Made by a program: the position numbers and the translations under genes
The notes under the pieces: generated by a model
The model's database searches: none
What the model was told of the DNA's origin: nothing
Seen by the model: only the letters and a program-made list of their open reading frames with translations
Origin: Methylocapsa sp.
GTDB lineage: Bacteria > Pseudomonadota > Alphaproteobacteria > Rhizobiales > Beijerinckiaceae
DNA length: 5,291 nt
Direction of reading: 5' to 3'
NCBI GenBank assembly: GCA_017353815.1
Contig: JAFMSB010000148.1
Span: forward strand, 1 to 5,291
Shown: piece by piece, positions 1 through 5,291 of the stretch
Numbering within the stretch: position 1 is the stretch's first letter
How the letters are laid out: every line of letters starts with the position of its first letter

Positions 1-834
1 GAGCATCGCAAGCAACCCTATTTCCCTGAGGTAAGCTCAAGCGGCTGGACCTGGACGGATCGCGAAAGCCTCTTCACGGCCTCGTTGCCGCGCGCCTCTG
101 TCATCCTCACCGGAACGGAGACCGGCAAGCAAGAGATCGTGCATTATTACCGCGTCAATCCGGAGAACGTGGGGGTAATTCCCCTTCCGGTGCCCGCGTC
201 TGCCCTCATGCGGCCCTCTTGCGGCCCGGCGGAAATCAAGAGCAAATATGGCATCGATTGCGATTTCCTGTTTTATCCGGCGCAGTTCTGGCCGCATAAG
301 AATCACATAAATCTGCTGCGGGCACTAAAAATCCTAACGGACCAAAACCGCCTCGATATAATGCTCGTCTTGACGGGAAGCGACAAAGGCAATCTCGCGC
401 ATGTCTTGAACGAGATCGACCGGCTTGGTCTTTCCGGGCGTGTGGTCACCCCGGGTTTCCTCCCGCGGGAAGACCTCAATGCTCTGTTTCGAGCCGCAAC
501 CGCCCTGGTCTTTCCAAGCTATTTTGGGCCGGACAATTTACCACCGCTCGAGGCGTTTGCGCTTGGGGTGCCGGTTGCCGCATCGGACATAGCGGGTGCA
601 AAAGAGCAGCTCGGCGAGGCGGCACTGCTCTTTGATCCATCCGATCCCTTGGATATTGCGGCCAAGATCACGAAGCTCTGCCAGCACTCGCGCTTGCGGG
701 AAGAACTGATTGCAAAGGGCGCGGCGACCGCCAGGACCCGGATTCCGGACGCTTATATCGCCAAGCTTTGCTCACGGCTGGACAAGTTTGAAAAGATCAG
801 CCGCTGCTGGGATAGCTCCTACCGCCACAGCTGA
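1..834 (+). CDS. GT4-type glycosyltransferase, C-terminal part (5' end outside window)
   Basis: The frame is open from base 1 to a TGA at 832-834, giving 277 visible residues; a GT4 enzyme of this kind is usually 350-400 residues, so about 100 N-terminal residues lie outside. The TTG at base 85 lies in the middle of a conserved stretch and is not the start. Visible residues 1-60 (QPYFPE, then SVILTGTETGKQEI) resemble the end of the N-terminal Rossmann domain. The second Rossmann domain begins near residue 89 with FLFYPAQFWPHKNH, whose Lys100 lies where GT4 enzymes bind the donor phosphates. LVFPSYFGPDNLPPLEAFALG (about 169-189) is the donor-site signature, with Glu184 as the second Glu of the E-x7-E motif; the position of the first Glu is a Gly. 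The family transfers sugar from an NDP-sugar, typically in exopolysaccharide or O-antigen synthesis at the cytoplasmic membrane. The acceptor and sugar cannot be read from sequence. It ends 15 bases from convergent uppP. Confidence 0.9.
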   Translation, partial: EHRKQPYFPEVSSSGWTWTDRESLFTASLPRASVILTGTETGKQEIVHYYRVNPENVGVIPLPVPASALMRPSCGPAEIKSKYGIDCDFLFYPAQFWPHKNHINLLRALKILTDQNRLDIMLVLTGSDKGNLAHVLNEIDRLGLSGRVVTPGFLPREDLNALFRAATALVFPSYFGPDNLPPLEAFALGVPVAASDIAGAKEQLGEAALLFDPSDPLDIAAKITKLCQHSRLREELIAKGAATARTRIPDAYIAKLCSRLDKFEKISRCWDSSYRHS

Positions 835-849
835 GCGGCGGGCCGGCGC

Positions 850-1725
850 CTAATTCGGCAGCCAGCCGAAAATGACGGCGGCGAAAAGGAAAATCCCCAA
901 AAGGCCCCGGTAAACGGCAAAGGGCCAGGCGGAAAAGCGCTCGAGGATCCGCAACAGGCCCCAAATGGCCGCAAAGGCCGAGATCGACGCGATCAAAAGC
1001 CCAAAGGCGAGGACCGACCAGCCATGAGCATCGAGATGCGCCTTGTGGAGCTCCCATAACTCCTTGAAGCCGGCGCCGGCGATTGCCGGAACGCCCAATA
1101 GGAAGGAAAAGCGCGCGGCCTCGTCGCGTCGAAAATCGCGGAACAAGGCCGCGGTCAGCGTCGAGCCCGAGCGCGAGACGCCGGGAATAAGCGCGCCCAT
1201 TTGGGCAAGCCCGACGATCATGGCATCGTAAAGCGTCGCGTGATTGAGCGTGCGCTTATGCCTCGCGTAGACTTCCGAGATGGCAAACAGCCCCGCCATG
1301 ACGATGCAGGCAATCGCGATCACGGTCAGGCTGCGCAAGGGCGATTGGCAGGCGTTAAGAAGCGGCGCAAGCAGCGCGCCCGCAATGACGATTGGAATCG
1401 TGGCAAGAACAATCCAGACTACGAAGCGGAAATTCCAATCGCGAAGATTGCCGCGCCGCATGGCAATGGCCGCGCCGGAGGCGATGCTGCGCACATCGGC
1501 CCAATAGAAGCTGAGCACGGCCGCAAGCGCGGCGGCCTGCATGGCAGCAGAGAAAGCAGAGCCGGGATCCCGCCAGCCAAAGATGGCCGGAACAATCCGC
1601 ATATGGGCCGTCGACGAAATCGGCAAAAGCTCGGTGATGCCTTGAACGATGCCAAGCACGCCGACCTTCATATAACCCAAAGCGGCGAAGCCGGTGTCGA
1701 GCCCTTGAGTGCAGGCTGAGGCCAT
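850..1725 (-). CDS. uppP: Undecaprenyl-diphosphate phosphatase UppP (BacA family)
   Basis: This is a polytopic inner-membrane enzyme of 291 residues that dephosphorylates undecaprenyl diphosphate to the monophosphate. It thereby recycles the lipid carrier for peptidoglycan and surface polysaccharides, and overproduction of the family gives bacitracin resistance. Both family signatures are visible: QGITELLPISSTAH at residues 28-41, matching the (E/Q)xxxE region with Gln28 and Glu32, and PGVSRSGST at 181-189 with the catalytic-site Arg185. Several hydrophobic membrane segments follow, and the length is close to the usual 265-290. The ATG at 1723-1725 is chosen because AGGAG stands six bases before it. 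A later ATG at 1669-1671 begins just before the first motif and has a poor ribosome site. The open frame continues upstream to 1848, but that stretch shows no family similarity. The gene is convergent with the glycosyltransferase and divergent from the outer-membrane gene. Confidence 0.96.
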   Translation of the reverse strand: MASACTQGLDTGFAALGYMKVGVLGIVQGITELLPISSTAHMRIVPAIFGWRDPGSAFSAAMQAAALAAVLSFYWADVRSIASGAAIAMRRGNLRDWNFRFVVWIVLATIPIVIAGALLAPLLNACQSPLRSLTVIAIACIVMAGLFAISEVYARHKRTLNHATLYDAMIVGLAQMGALIPGVSRSGSTLTAALFRDFRRDEAARFSFLLGVPAIAGAGFKELWELHKAHLDAHGWSVLAFGLLIASISAFAAIWGLLRILERFSAWPFAVYRGLLGIFLFAAVIFGWLPN

Positions 1726-1731
1726 AGCTGA

Positions 1732-1736
1732 CTCCT
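1732..1736 (-). promoter_or_regulatory. Ribosome binding site of uppP
   Basis: Read on the minus strand this is AGGAG, six bases before the ATG at 1725. It decides the start of uppP in favour of the 291-residue form over the 332-residue open frame and the 273-residue inner ATG. Confidence 0.75.
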
Positions 1737-2042
1737 GGAGAGTGTCTGCCAAATCGCGGCGCAGCGCGGCCGACGCAAGCGCAATTTGCGCAGATTCGCG
1801 CCCGAAGATCAATGCATGGGCGCGCTTGCGCCCGGCTGCGCGAGACACATTGCTTGGGACATATCACCCAACGGCCTGCGGCTCGTTTGCATCGGGGCAA
1901 ATGCTTAAGCGCCAGTTCCAACCCGGGTCTTTGGCGGAGCTGCGGTATTGCTCGGCGTCCCGAGGCTCTGTGGAAAAGTAAAGCCAGCAAATTTAAGCCA
2001 AAATTAATCATACTACGGAGTACATATGCTATGGTCTGGAAA

Positions 2043-2071
2043 ATTATACATAACATTCGTGTGTTTGTACT
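2043..2071 (-). promoter_or_regulatory. Possible leftward sigma-70 type promoter (uppP side)
   Basis: On the minus strand the -10 hexamer TATAAT (2048 down to 2043) is a perfect match. Seventeen bases upstream lies AGTACA (2071-2066), which matches only the last three bases of TTGACA. Transcription would start near 2036 and give uppP a leader of about 310 bases, which is long. In an AT-rich stretch a perfect -10 can occur by chance, so this is a weak call. Confidence 0.25.
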
Positions 2072-2195
2072 TGTATCCTGTGGATATGCTTTGAAATAGC
2101 TTTTGGCGTTTCCCAATTCGGACAGATTCCCGATGTCTGAGTCTTTCGATAAACCGTTCCGCAGCCACTGGAACTTTGAACAGGACCACACAACA

Positions 2196-2897
2196 ATGCG
2201 CAAATTTGCTATCCCGGCGGCGTTGCTGGCTGCCACGGCGCCGGCCTTTGCCGCTGATATCGGCGCCCCGCCGCCACCGCCGCCAGCCTATGCCCCGCCG
2301 CCGCTTTTTACCTGGACCGGTCTCTATGTAGGGGCCCAGATCGGTTACGCCTGGGGCACGGACACGGTCACCGTCAACCCCTTTGGCTTCGGGACCGATT
2401 TTACCCCAAACGGCGTGGTTGGCGGCGGCCATATTGGCTTTAATCTGCAATTCAATCAGGTGGTTGCCGGCGTTGAGGGAGATATCGAAGGAACGGGCAT
2501 CAGCCGCACTTTCAGCCCCGGCGGCGTGATCTACGACACCAGCGTATCGGCCCAAGGGTCGATACGCGCAAGGCTAGGTATGGCCTTTGACCGCGTTCTC
2601 CTCTATGCGACGGGAGGCGGCGAATTTGCCGGCTTCGATACCACCGTCACGGCAATTGCTTCGGACCAGACTTCGCAGACTCGCGCGGGCTGGACCGTTG
2701 GCGGGGGCCTCGAATATGCCTTCACTCCCAATTGGTCCGTTCGTGCCGAGTACCGCTTTGCGGATTTCGGCAACTTCACCCAGCCGGCTCCGTTTGTGTT
2801 TGGCTTCGGCACTTCGGTCAATCATCACGAGACCGAAAACGCCGTGCGGGCAGCTGTAAGCTACAGGTTCGATCCTTTCTGGGCGCCGCGTTATTAG
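2196..2897 (+). CDS. Omp25/Omp31-like outer-membrane beta-barrel protein
   Basis: This is a 233-residue protein with a clear signal peptide: basic MRKF, a hydrophobic Ala/Leu core, and probable cleavage after APAFA (residue 19). A proline-rich segment follows (about 25-36), then a barrel of alternating polar/aromatic strands. The anchors are TWTGLYVGAQIGYAWG (39-54), AGVEGDIEG (91-99), GSIRARLGMAFDRVLLYATGG (121-141), WTVGGGLEYAFTPNWSVRAEY (166-186) and AVRAAVSYRF (216-225). This is the pattern of the eight-strand surface-antigen barrels abundant in Rhizobiales, where they serve as structural or porin-like outer-membrane proteins; a specific substrate is not indicated. The ATG at 2196 is chosen because the signal peptide begins there, with AGGA at 2182-2185 ten bases upstream. 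In-frame starts at 2103 (TTG) and 2133 (ATG) would bury the signal sequence. Eight residues (DPFWAPRY) follow the usual terminal YRF. It has its own AT-rich upstream region, so it is probably monocistronic. Confidence 0.9.
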   Translation: MRKFAIPAALLAATAPAFAADIGAPPPPPPAYAPPPLFTWTGLYVGAQIGYAWGTDTVTVNPFGFGTDFTPNGVVGGGHIGFNLQFNQVVAGVEGDIEGTGISRTFSPGGVIYDTSVSAQGSIRARLGMAFDRVLLYATGGGEFAGFDTTVTAIASDQTSQTRAGWTVGGGLEYAFTPNWSVRAEYRFADFGNFTQPAPFVFGFGTSVNHHETENAVRAAVSYRFDPFWAPRY

Positions 2898-2956
2898 CGC
2901 GCTTTCCGCTTGGAGGGAATCGGCCGAGCGATAAGAATTGGCGCCAAATCAATAAG

Positions 2957-3008
2957 TAGAGCGAATTCCGCAAAGGTTGAAGGACTTTTGCGACCAGAAT
3001 TCGCTCTA
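2957..3008. repeat. 52-base bulged palindrome, probable dispersed REP-like element
   Basis: The outer arms TAGAGCGAATTC (2957-2968) and GAATTCGCTCTA (2997-3008) are perfect 12-base inverted repeats. Inside, 2969-2978 pairs with 2983-2992 (CGCAAA with TTTGCG, then G-U, G-C, U-A and U-G in the + strand RNA) around a GAAG loop at 2979-2982. The only asymmetry is a four-base ACCA bulge on the right side (2993-2996). From memory, the architecture (TAGAGC start, GCTCTA end, nested stem, one-sided bulge) matches the short palindromes scattered between genes in Rhizobiales, of which the TAGAGCATGATC type is best known. There is only one copy in this window, so the dispersed nature is inferred. No T-run follows, so it is not a standard intrinsic terminator, though it could act as a 3'-end barrier between convergent genes. 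Confidence 0.75.
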
Positions 3009-3143
3009 GGCCTTGCGATCGATCGCAATGCCATCGTAGGCTGCTTCTGCCAGGGCCGCCAACGCCGGATGAAACCGGCGCCTCAGCGGCACGGCAGCGG
3101 ACCGGCGTGCTCGCGGCCGCGGGGGAGGGCCAATCCTGCCCAT
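3006..3143 (-). CDS. Possible 45-residue ORF coupled to the engB stop; unrecognised, may be a gene remnant
   Basis: On the minus strand the engB stop overlaps an ATG as TGATG (TGA at 3145-3143, ATG at 3143-3141), the arrangement typical of translational coupling. The frame runs 45 codons to a TAG at 3008-3006. The N-terminal third is Arg/Pro-rich (MGRIGPPPRPRARR); the C-terminal part, HPALAALAEAAYDGIAIDRKA, looks like a plausible short helix and tail. I recognise no family. The TAG is supplied by the right arm of the 52-base palindrome, so this may be a small gene, or the beginning of a longer one cut short when the repeat arrived, or simply a chance open frame in GC-rich DNA. About 71% of third positions are G or C, which does not separate these cases. 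Confidence 0.25.
   Translation of the reverse strand: MGRIGPPPRPRARRSAAVPLRRRFHPALAALAEAAYDGIAIDRKA
3013..3028. repeat. Perfect 16-base palindrome TTGCGATCGATCGCAA
   Basis: Both halves are exact reverse complements with no spacer. Beyond one mismatched pair (3012/3029) the flanks GGC (3009-3011) and GCC (3030-3032) also pair. It begins four bases after the 52-base palindrome and contains two GATC sites four bases apart. It may be part of a composite repeat, a protein binding site or chance; I know of no named site that matches. Confidence 0.6.
3055..3090. other. GC-rich hairpin downstream of engB
   Basis: CGCCGG (3063-3068) pairs with CCGGCG (3075-3080) across a six-base ATGAAA loop. An outer stem GCCGC (3055-3059) / GCGGC (3086-3090) surrounds it with a small internal loop. 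It lies about 50-90 bases beyond the engB stop and could help end the yidC-engB transcript or protect its 3' end. Neither strand has a following T-run, so I do not call it an intrinsic terminator, and such pairings arise easily at this GC content. Confidence 0.3.
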
Positions 3144-3832
3144 CAGCCGGGCGGATGGTATTGCTCTTTTGAGCCGCCTGACCGCTCGGGAATCAATCGC
3201 GCAATTGCCGCACGCAGCTCGCCGATGCCTTCCCCGGTCCGTGCCGAGGTAAAAATGGCATTGGGAAAGGCTGCCGGATGGCAGGCGGCGAGGGCATGAG
3301 CGGCGGCAAGGCGCGCCTCCTGCTCCGTTGTTTTGACCTCATCCTTCTTGGTTAGCACGATCTGATAGGAGACGGCCGCCCGGTCGAAGAAATTCATCAT
3401 CTCGGTATCGATAGGTCTTGCGCCGTGGCGGCCATCGATGAGCAAGAGAACACGCATGAGTGCTGCCCGTCCGCGCAGAAAATCGCGCGTAAGCCGGGCC
3501 CAGGCGGCGGCCAGATCTTTGGAGGCCGCCGCATGGCCATACCCCGGCAGATCGATCAGGCAAAGCCCGGCTGCGTCCCGATCGCCGGCCGGGGCGAAAA
3601 AGTGAAGCTCGCGCGTGCGCCCGGGGGCGCGTGAAATCCGCGCAAGGGATTTGCGCCCGGTCAATGCATTGAGCAGCGAGGATTTGCCAACATTCGACCG
3701 TCCGGCAAAGGCGATCTCGGGCGCGAAAGCCTCCGGCAATCGCTCCGCGGCGGCGGCGGCGGCGACAAATGCCCATTCGCGCGCAAAGAGCTTGCTGCCA
3801 AATTCGAAGGAATCGCCCGGAGCGTTACCCAA
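3143..3832 (-). CDS. engB: Ribosome-biogenesis GTPase EngB (YihA/YsxC)
   Basis: This is a 229-residue GTPase of the TrmE-Era-EngA-EngB class that assists assembly of the large ribosomal subunit in the cytoplasm. All nucleotide-binding motifs are intact: G1 GRSNVGKS (44-51), G2 around GRT (71-73), G3 DLPG followed by YG (94-99), G4 TKKD (161-164) and a G5-like TSA (195-197). The family usually has 195-220 residues. The start is uncertain. No in-frame ATG or GTG precedes the GTPase domain; a TTG at 3830-3832 lies 23 bases after the yidC stop with a GGGA about eight bases before it, and is preferred here. A TTG at 3901 would add 23 residues, overlap yidC by 46 bases and has no good ribosome site. 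Residues 24-29 are an Ala run encoded by a GCC/GCG tract. It is probably co-transcribed with yidC, a common pairing. Confidence 0.95.
   Translation of the reverse strand: MGNAPGDSFEFGSKLFAREWAFVAAAAAAERLPEAFAPEIAFAGRSNVGKSSLLNALTGRKSLARISRAPGRTRELHFFAPAGDRDAAGLCLIDLPGYGHAAASKDLAAAWARLTRDFLRGRAALMRVLLLIDGRHGARPIDTEMMNFFDRAAVSYQIVLTKKDEVKTTEQEARLAAAHALAACHPAAFPNAIFTSARTGEGIGELRAAIARLIPERSGGSKEQYHPPG
3747..3764. repeat. (GCG)6 trinucleotide tract inside engB
   Basis: Six perfect GCG units on the + strand; in engB they lie in the variable N-terminal segment before the G1 motif and yield the Ala run at residues 24-29. Changes of whole units would keep the frame. Confidence 0.7.
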
Positions 3833-3855
3833 ACCCCACGTCCCAGCGATCCGCC

Positions 3856-5291
3856 CTACGTCGCCGCCTTCTTGCGGAACATGCCGGCGAGGTTGTCCCA
3901 AAGTTCGATCTTAGCGCCAGCCTTCTTCATCATCACTCCCTGCTGGATGACCGAGAAGGTATTGCTCCAAGCCCAGTAGATGACGAGTCCGGAGGCAAAA
4001 TTGGCGAGCATGAAGGTGAAAACAACGGGCATCCAAGCAAATGCCTGTTTTTGGATCGGATCAGTCGGCTCCGGATTCATCTTCATCTGAAGGAACATGG
4101 TAATTCCCATGATGAGCGGCCAAACGCCGAGTGCGAGATAGTGCCCAAAAACCGGAACCTGCGTCGGATCGTAGGGCAGGAGCCCGAATAGATTGAAGAC
4201 ATTGGTGGGATCGGGCTGCGACAAATCCTTGATCCAGCCAAAAAAGGGCGCTTGCCTCATCTCGATCGTCAGGACGAGAACCTTATAGAGTGCGAAAAAC
4301 ACCGGGATCTGCACAAGCAGCGGCAAACAGCCGGAGAGAGGATTGATCTTTTCGCGCTTGTAGAGCGCCATGGTTTCCATCTGTTGCTTCTGCTTATCGT
4401 CGGGATAGCGGTCGCGGAGGGCAAGAAGCTGCGGCTGAATTTTCTTCATCTTGGCCATCGAGACATAGCTGCGGTTGGCAAGAGGGAAAAACAGCCCGCG
4501 GACCAAGAGTGTTGTGATCAAGATCGCGACGCCAAAATTGCCCACAAATTCGTAGATGAAGTGGAGCAGGCGGAACATCGGCTTGGTAATAAAATAGAAC
4601 CAGCCCCAATCGATCAGAAGGTCGAATCTTTCGATCCCGAGTTTGGCTTGGTAGTTATCAAGCGTGTCAACTTCTTTGGCGCCCGCAAAAATGCGGCTTG
4701 CGAATTCGCTTGTGGCTCCGGGCGCGATGGTCTGGCCTTGCGAGCCGATATAGCCCGCCTGATAAATCATGGGAGCGCCGCCGGAACCGGAAAAATTCGC
4801 ATCGAACGCCTTGCTTTGATCGGGAACGACCGCAGCGGCCCAATATTTGTCGCTCAGACCGGCCCAGCCGCCGGTGCCGGAGAAACTTTTCGAGGCATGC
4901 TCTTCCTTTTCGATCTTGTCATACTTTATTTGCTGGACGCCGGAGTCGCCCGCCAACCCGGAAAAGCCCTCATGCAGAACGGAGTAACTCTGTGACTCGG
5001 GCCGGCCATGGCGTTTGACAAAAGCATAAGGATGCAAGGTTACGGGCTCCGCCGTCTTATTTTCGACGCTGTCCGTCACCGTAAACATATAATGATTGTC
5101 GATTGCGATCCTGCGGTGAAACACGAGACCCTTGCCATCGTCATAGGTGAGCGTCACCGGCGAATTTTCGGTAAGGGTATCACGGTCCGCTTGCCATAAG
5201 CTGTTGGGTCCGGGCAGCGGCAAAGACGCGCCTGGCGGGGAAAGAAATCCCCACTCGGCATAATAGGGATAAGCCGTTCCCGCGGGCGAGA
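3856..5291 (-). CDS. yidC: Membrane protein insertase YidC (Oxa1 family), N-terminus outside window
   Basis: YidC inserts and folds inner-membrane proteins, alone or with the Sec translocon. The frame is open from the right edge to a TAG at 3858-3856, giving 477 visible residues. Family members of this type have about 580-620, so the first membrane segment and part of the periplasmic domain are missing; the in-frame TTG at 5223 is not the start, because upstream residues ([13 protein letters not shown]) are conserved periplasmic-domain sequence. Visible residues 1 to about 215 are the periplasmic beta domain. The Oxa1 core begins near 228 ([19 protein letters not shown]). [20 protein letters not shown] contains Arg264, the conserved groove arginine (Arg366 in E. 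coli). Further membrane stretches lie at about 318-338, 383-404 and 419-450, and the short basic tail ends FRKKAAT. It is followed by engB, and in many alphaproteobacteria is preceded by rpmH and rnpA, which would lie beyond the right edge. Confidence 0.98.
   Translation of the reverse strand, partial: SPAGTAYPYYAEWGFLSPPGASLPLPGPNSLWQADRDTLTENSPVTLTYDDGKGLVFHRRIAIDNHYMFTVTDSVENKTAEPVTLHPYAFVKRHGRPESQSYSVLHEGFSGLAGDSGVQQIKYDKIEKEEHASKSFSGTGGWAGLSDKYWAAAVVPDQSKAFDANFSGSGGAPMIYQAGYIGSQGQTIAPGATSEFASRIFAGAKEVDTLDNYQAKLGIERFDLLIDWGWFYFITKPMFRLLHFIYEFVGNFGVAILITTLLVRGLFFPLANRSYVSMAKMKKIQPQLLALRDRYPDDKQKQQMETMALYKREKINPLSGCLPLLVQIPVFFALYKVLVLTIEMRQAPFFGWIKDLSQPDPTNVFNLFGLLPYDPTQVPVFGHYLALGVWPLIMGITMFLQMKMNPEPTDPIQKQAFAWMPVVFTFMLANFASGLVIYWAWSNTFSVIQQGVMMKKAGAKIELWDNLAGMFRKKAAT

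Larger units (their letters stand above)
1726..2195. other. Divergent intergenic region with AT-rich core (1981-2100)
   Basis: These 470 bases separate the start of uppP (leftward) from the start of the outer-membrane gene (rightward) and carry no gene I can support. The half next to uppP is GC-rich, with a small palindrome GCGCAATTTGCGC at 1779-1791. Bases 1981-2100 contain 41 G or C in 120 (34%), far below the surrounding genes. This core holds a perfect TATAAT on the minus strand, an inverted repeat TATCC-TGT-GGATA (2074-2086), three 8-of-9 matches to the DnaA box, and two overlapping 22-codon ORFs behind a GGAG at 2017-2020. Bases 2118-2140 hold an imperfect inverted repeat, TCGGACA / TGTCTGA, with a nine-base spacer. 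The most economical reading is a double promoter/control region; no transcription start can be fixed by eye. Confidence 0.6.

Noticed and set aside
835..849. Terminator between the glycosyltransferase and uppP
   Set aside because: The 15-base gap is GC-rich but gives no clear stem and has no T-run.
1201..1719. Plus-strand open frame (172 codons) antisense to uppP
   Set aside because: It mirrors uppP, is Arg/Gly/Asn-rich without recognisable motifs, and has no support from context.
2065..2090. TTGTAC ... TATGCT as promoter of the outer-membrane gene
   Set aside because: The spacer is only 14 bases and both hexamers match at only four positions, too weak for a call.
1969..2100. Chromosomal replication origin
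   Set aside because: The DnaA-like sites are imperfect and few, and essential yidC-engB would be transcribed head-on to a fork leaving this point; kept only as a low-interest finding on the boxes.
2103..2195. N-terminal extension of the outer-membrane protein from TTG 2103 or ATG 2133
   Set aside because: The signal peptide begins exactly at the ATG at 2196; an extension would place about 20-30 polar residues before it.
1355..2236. Long minus-strand open frame (293 codons) across the uppP 5' half and the intergenic region
   Set aside because: It overlaps uppP in another frame, is Arg/Cys/His-rich with no family signature, and runs into the 5' end of the outer-membrane gene; uppP motifs are decisive.
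2910..3299. Plus-strand open frame (129 codons) after the outer-membrane gene
   Set aside because: It runs through both palindromes and antisense into the engB 3' end, and has no family features.
3833..3901. N-terminal extension of engB from TTG 3901
   Set aside because: It overlaps the yidC 3' end by 46 bases, has no clear ribosome site, and the extra residues show no family similarity; it cannot be fully excluded.
4252..4995. Plus-strand open frame (247 codons) antisense to yidC
   Set aside because: It lies wholly within the well-conserved yidC frame and is its complement; the residue make-up (charged, no domains) is typical of a shadow frame in GC-rich DNA.

Overview
The window looks like core chromosome of an alphaproteobacterium, most likely Rhizobiales (Hyphomicrobiales). 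This rests on GC-rich coding sequence with an AT-rich intergenic region, an Omp25/Omp31-type outer-membrane barrel beginning ADIGAPPP...TWTGLYVG, an alphaproteobacterial-style EngB (SRAPGRT, AAVSYQIVLTK), and a bulged palindrome that begins TAGAGC and ends GCTCTA. Family and genus cannot be fixed from the sequence alone.

Layout, left to right. (1) Bases 1-834, + strand: the C-terminal part of a GT4-type glycosyltransferase cut by the left edge. (2) Bases 850-1725, - strand: complete uppP (bacA), undecaprenyl-diphosphate phosphatase, convergent with the glycosyltransferase and 15 bases from it. (3) Bases 1726-2195: a divergent intergenic region of 470 bases with a markedly AT-rich core at 1981-2100 (34% GC by my count), which should hold the promoters of uppP and the next gene. 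(4) Bases 2196-2897, + strand: a secreted eight-strand-type outer-membrane beta-barrel protein. (5) Bases 2898-3142: a convergent intergenic region rich in secondary structure: a 52-base bulged palindrome, a perfect 16-base palindrome four bases further on, and a GC hairpin. A possible 45-codon ORF, overlapping the engB stop as TGATG, runs through it. (6) Bases 3143-3832 and 3856-5291, - strand: engB (yihA) and yidC, in that order from the left. They are transcribed leftward as a likely operon, yidC first and running off the right edge.

Functionally this is envelope and housekeeping biology. The glycosyltransferase probably works on a surface polysaccharide and UppP recycles the lipid carrier used by such pathways. 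The barrel is an outer-membrane protein. YidC inserts inner-membrane proteins and EngB is a ribosome-assembly GTPase. yidC next to engB is a widespread arrangement.

I see no mobile gene, CRISPR array, defence system or rRNA/tRNA, and no convincing new multi-gene system. The signals most worth a second look are non-coding: the TAGAGC...GCTCTA palindrome and its neighbours after engB, and the AT-rich island before the outer-membrane gene.
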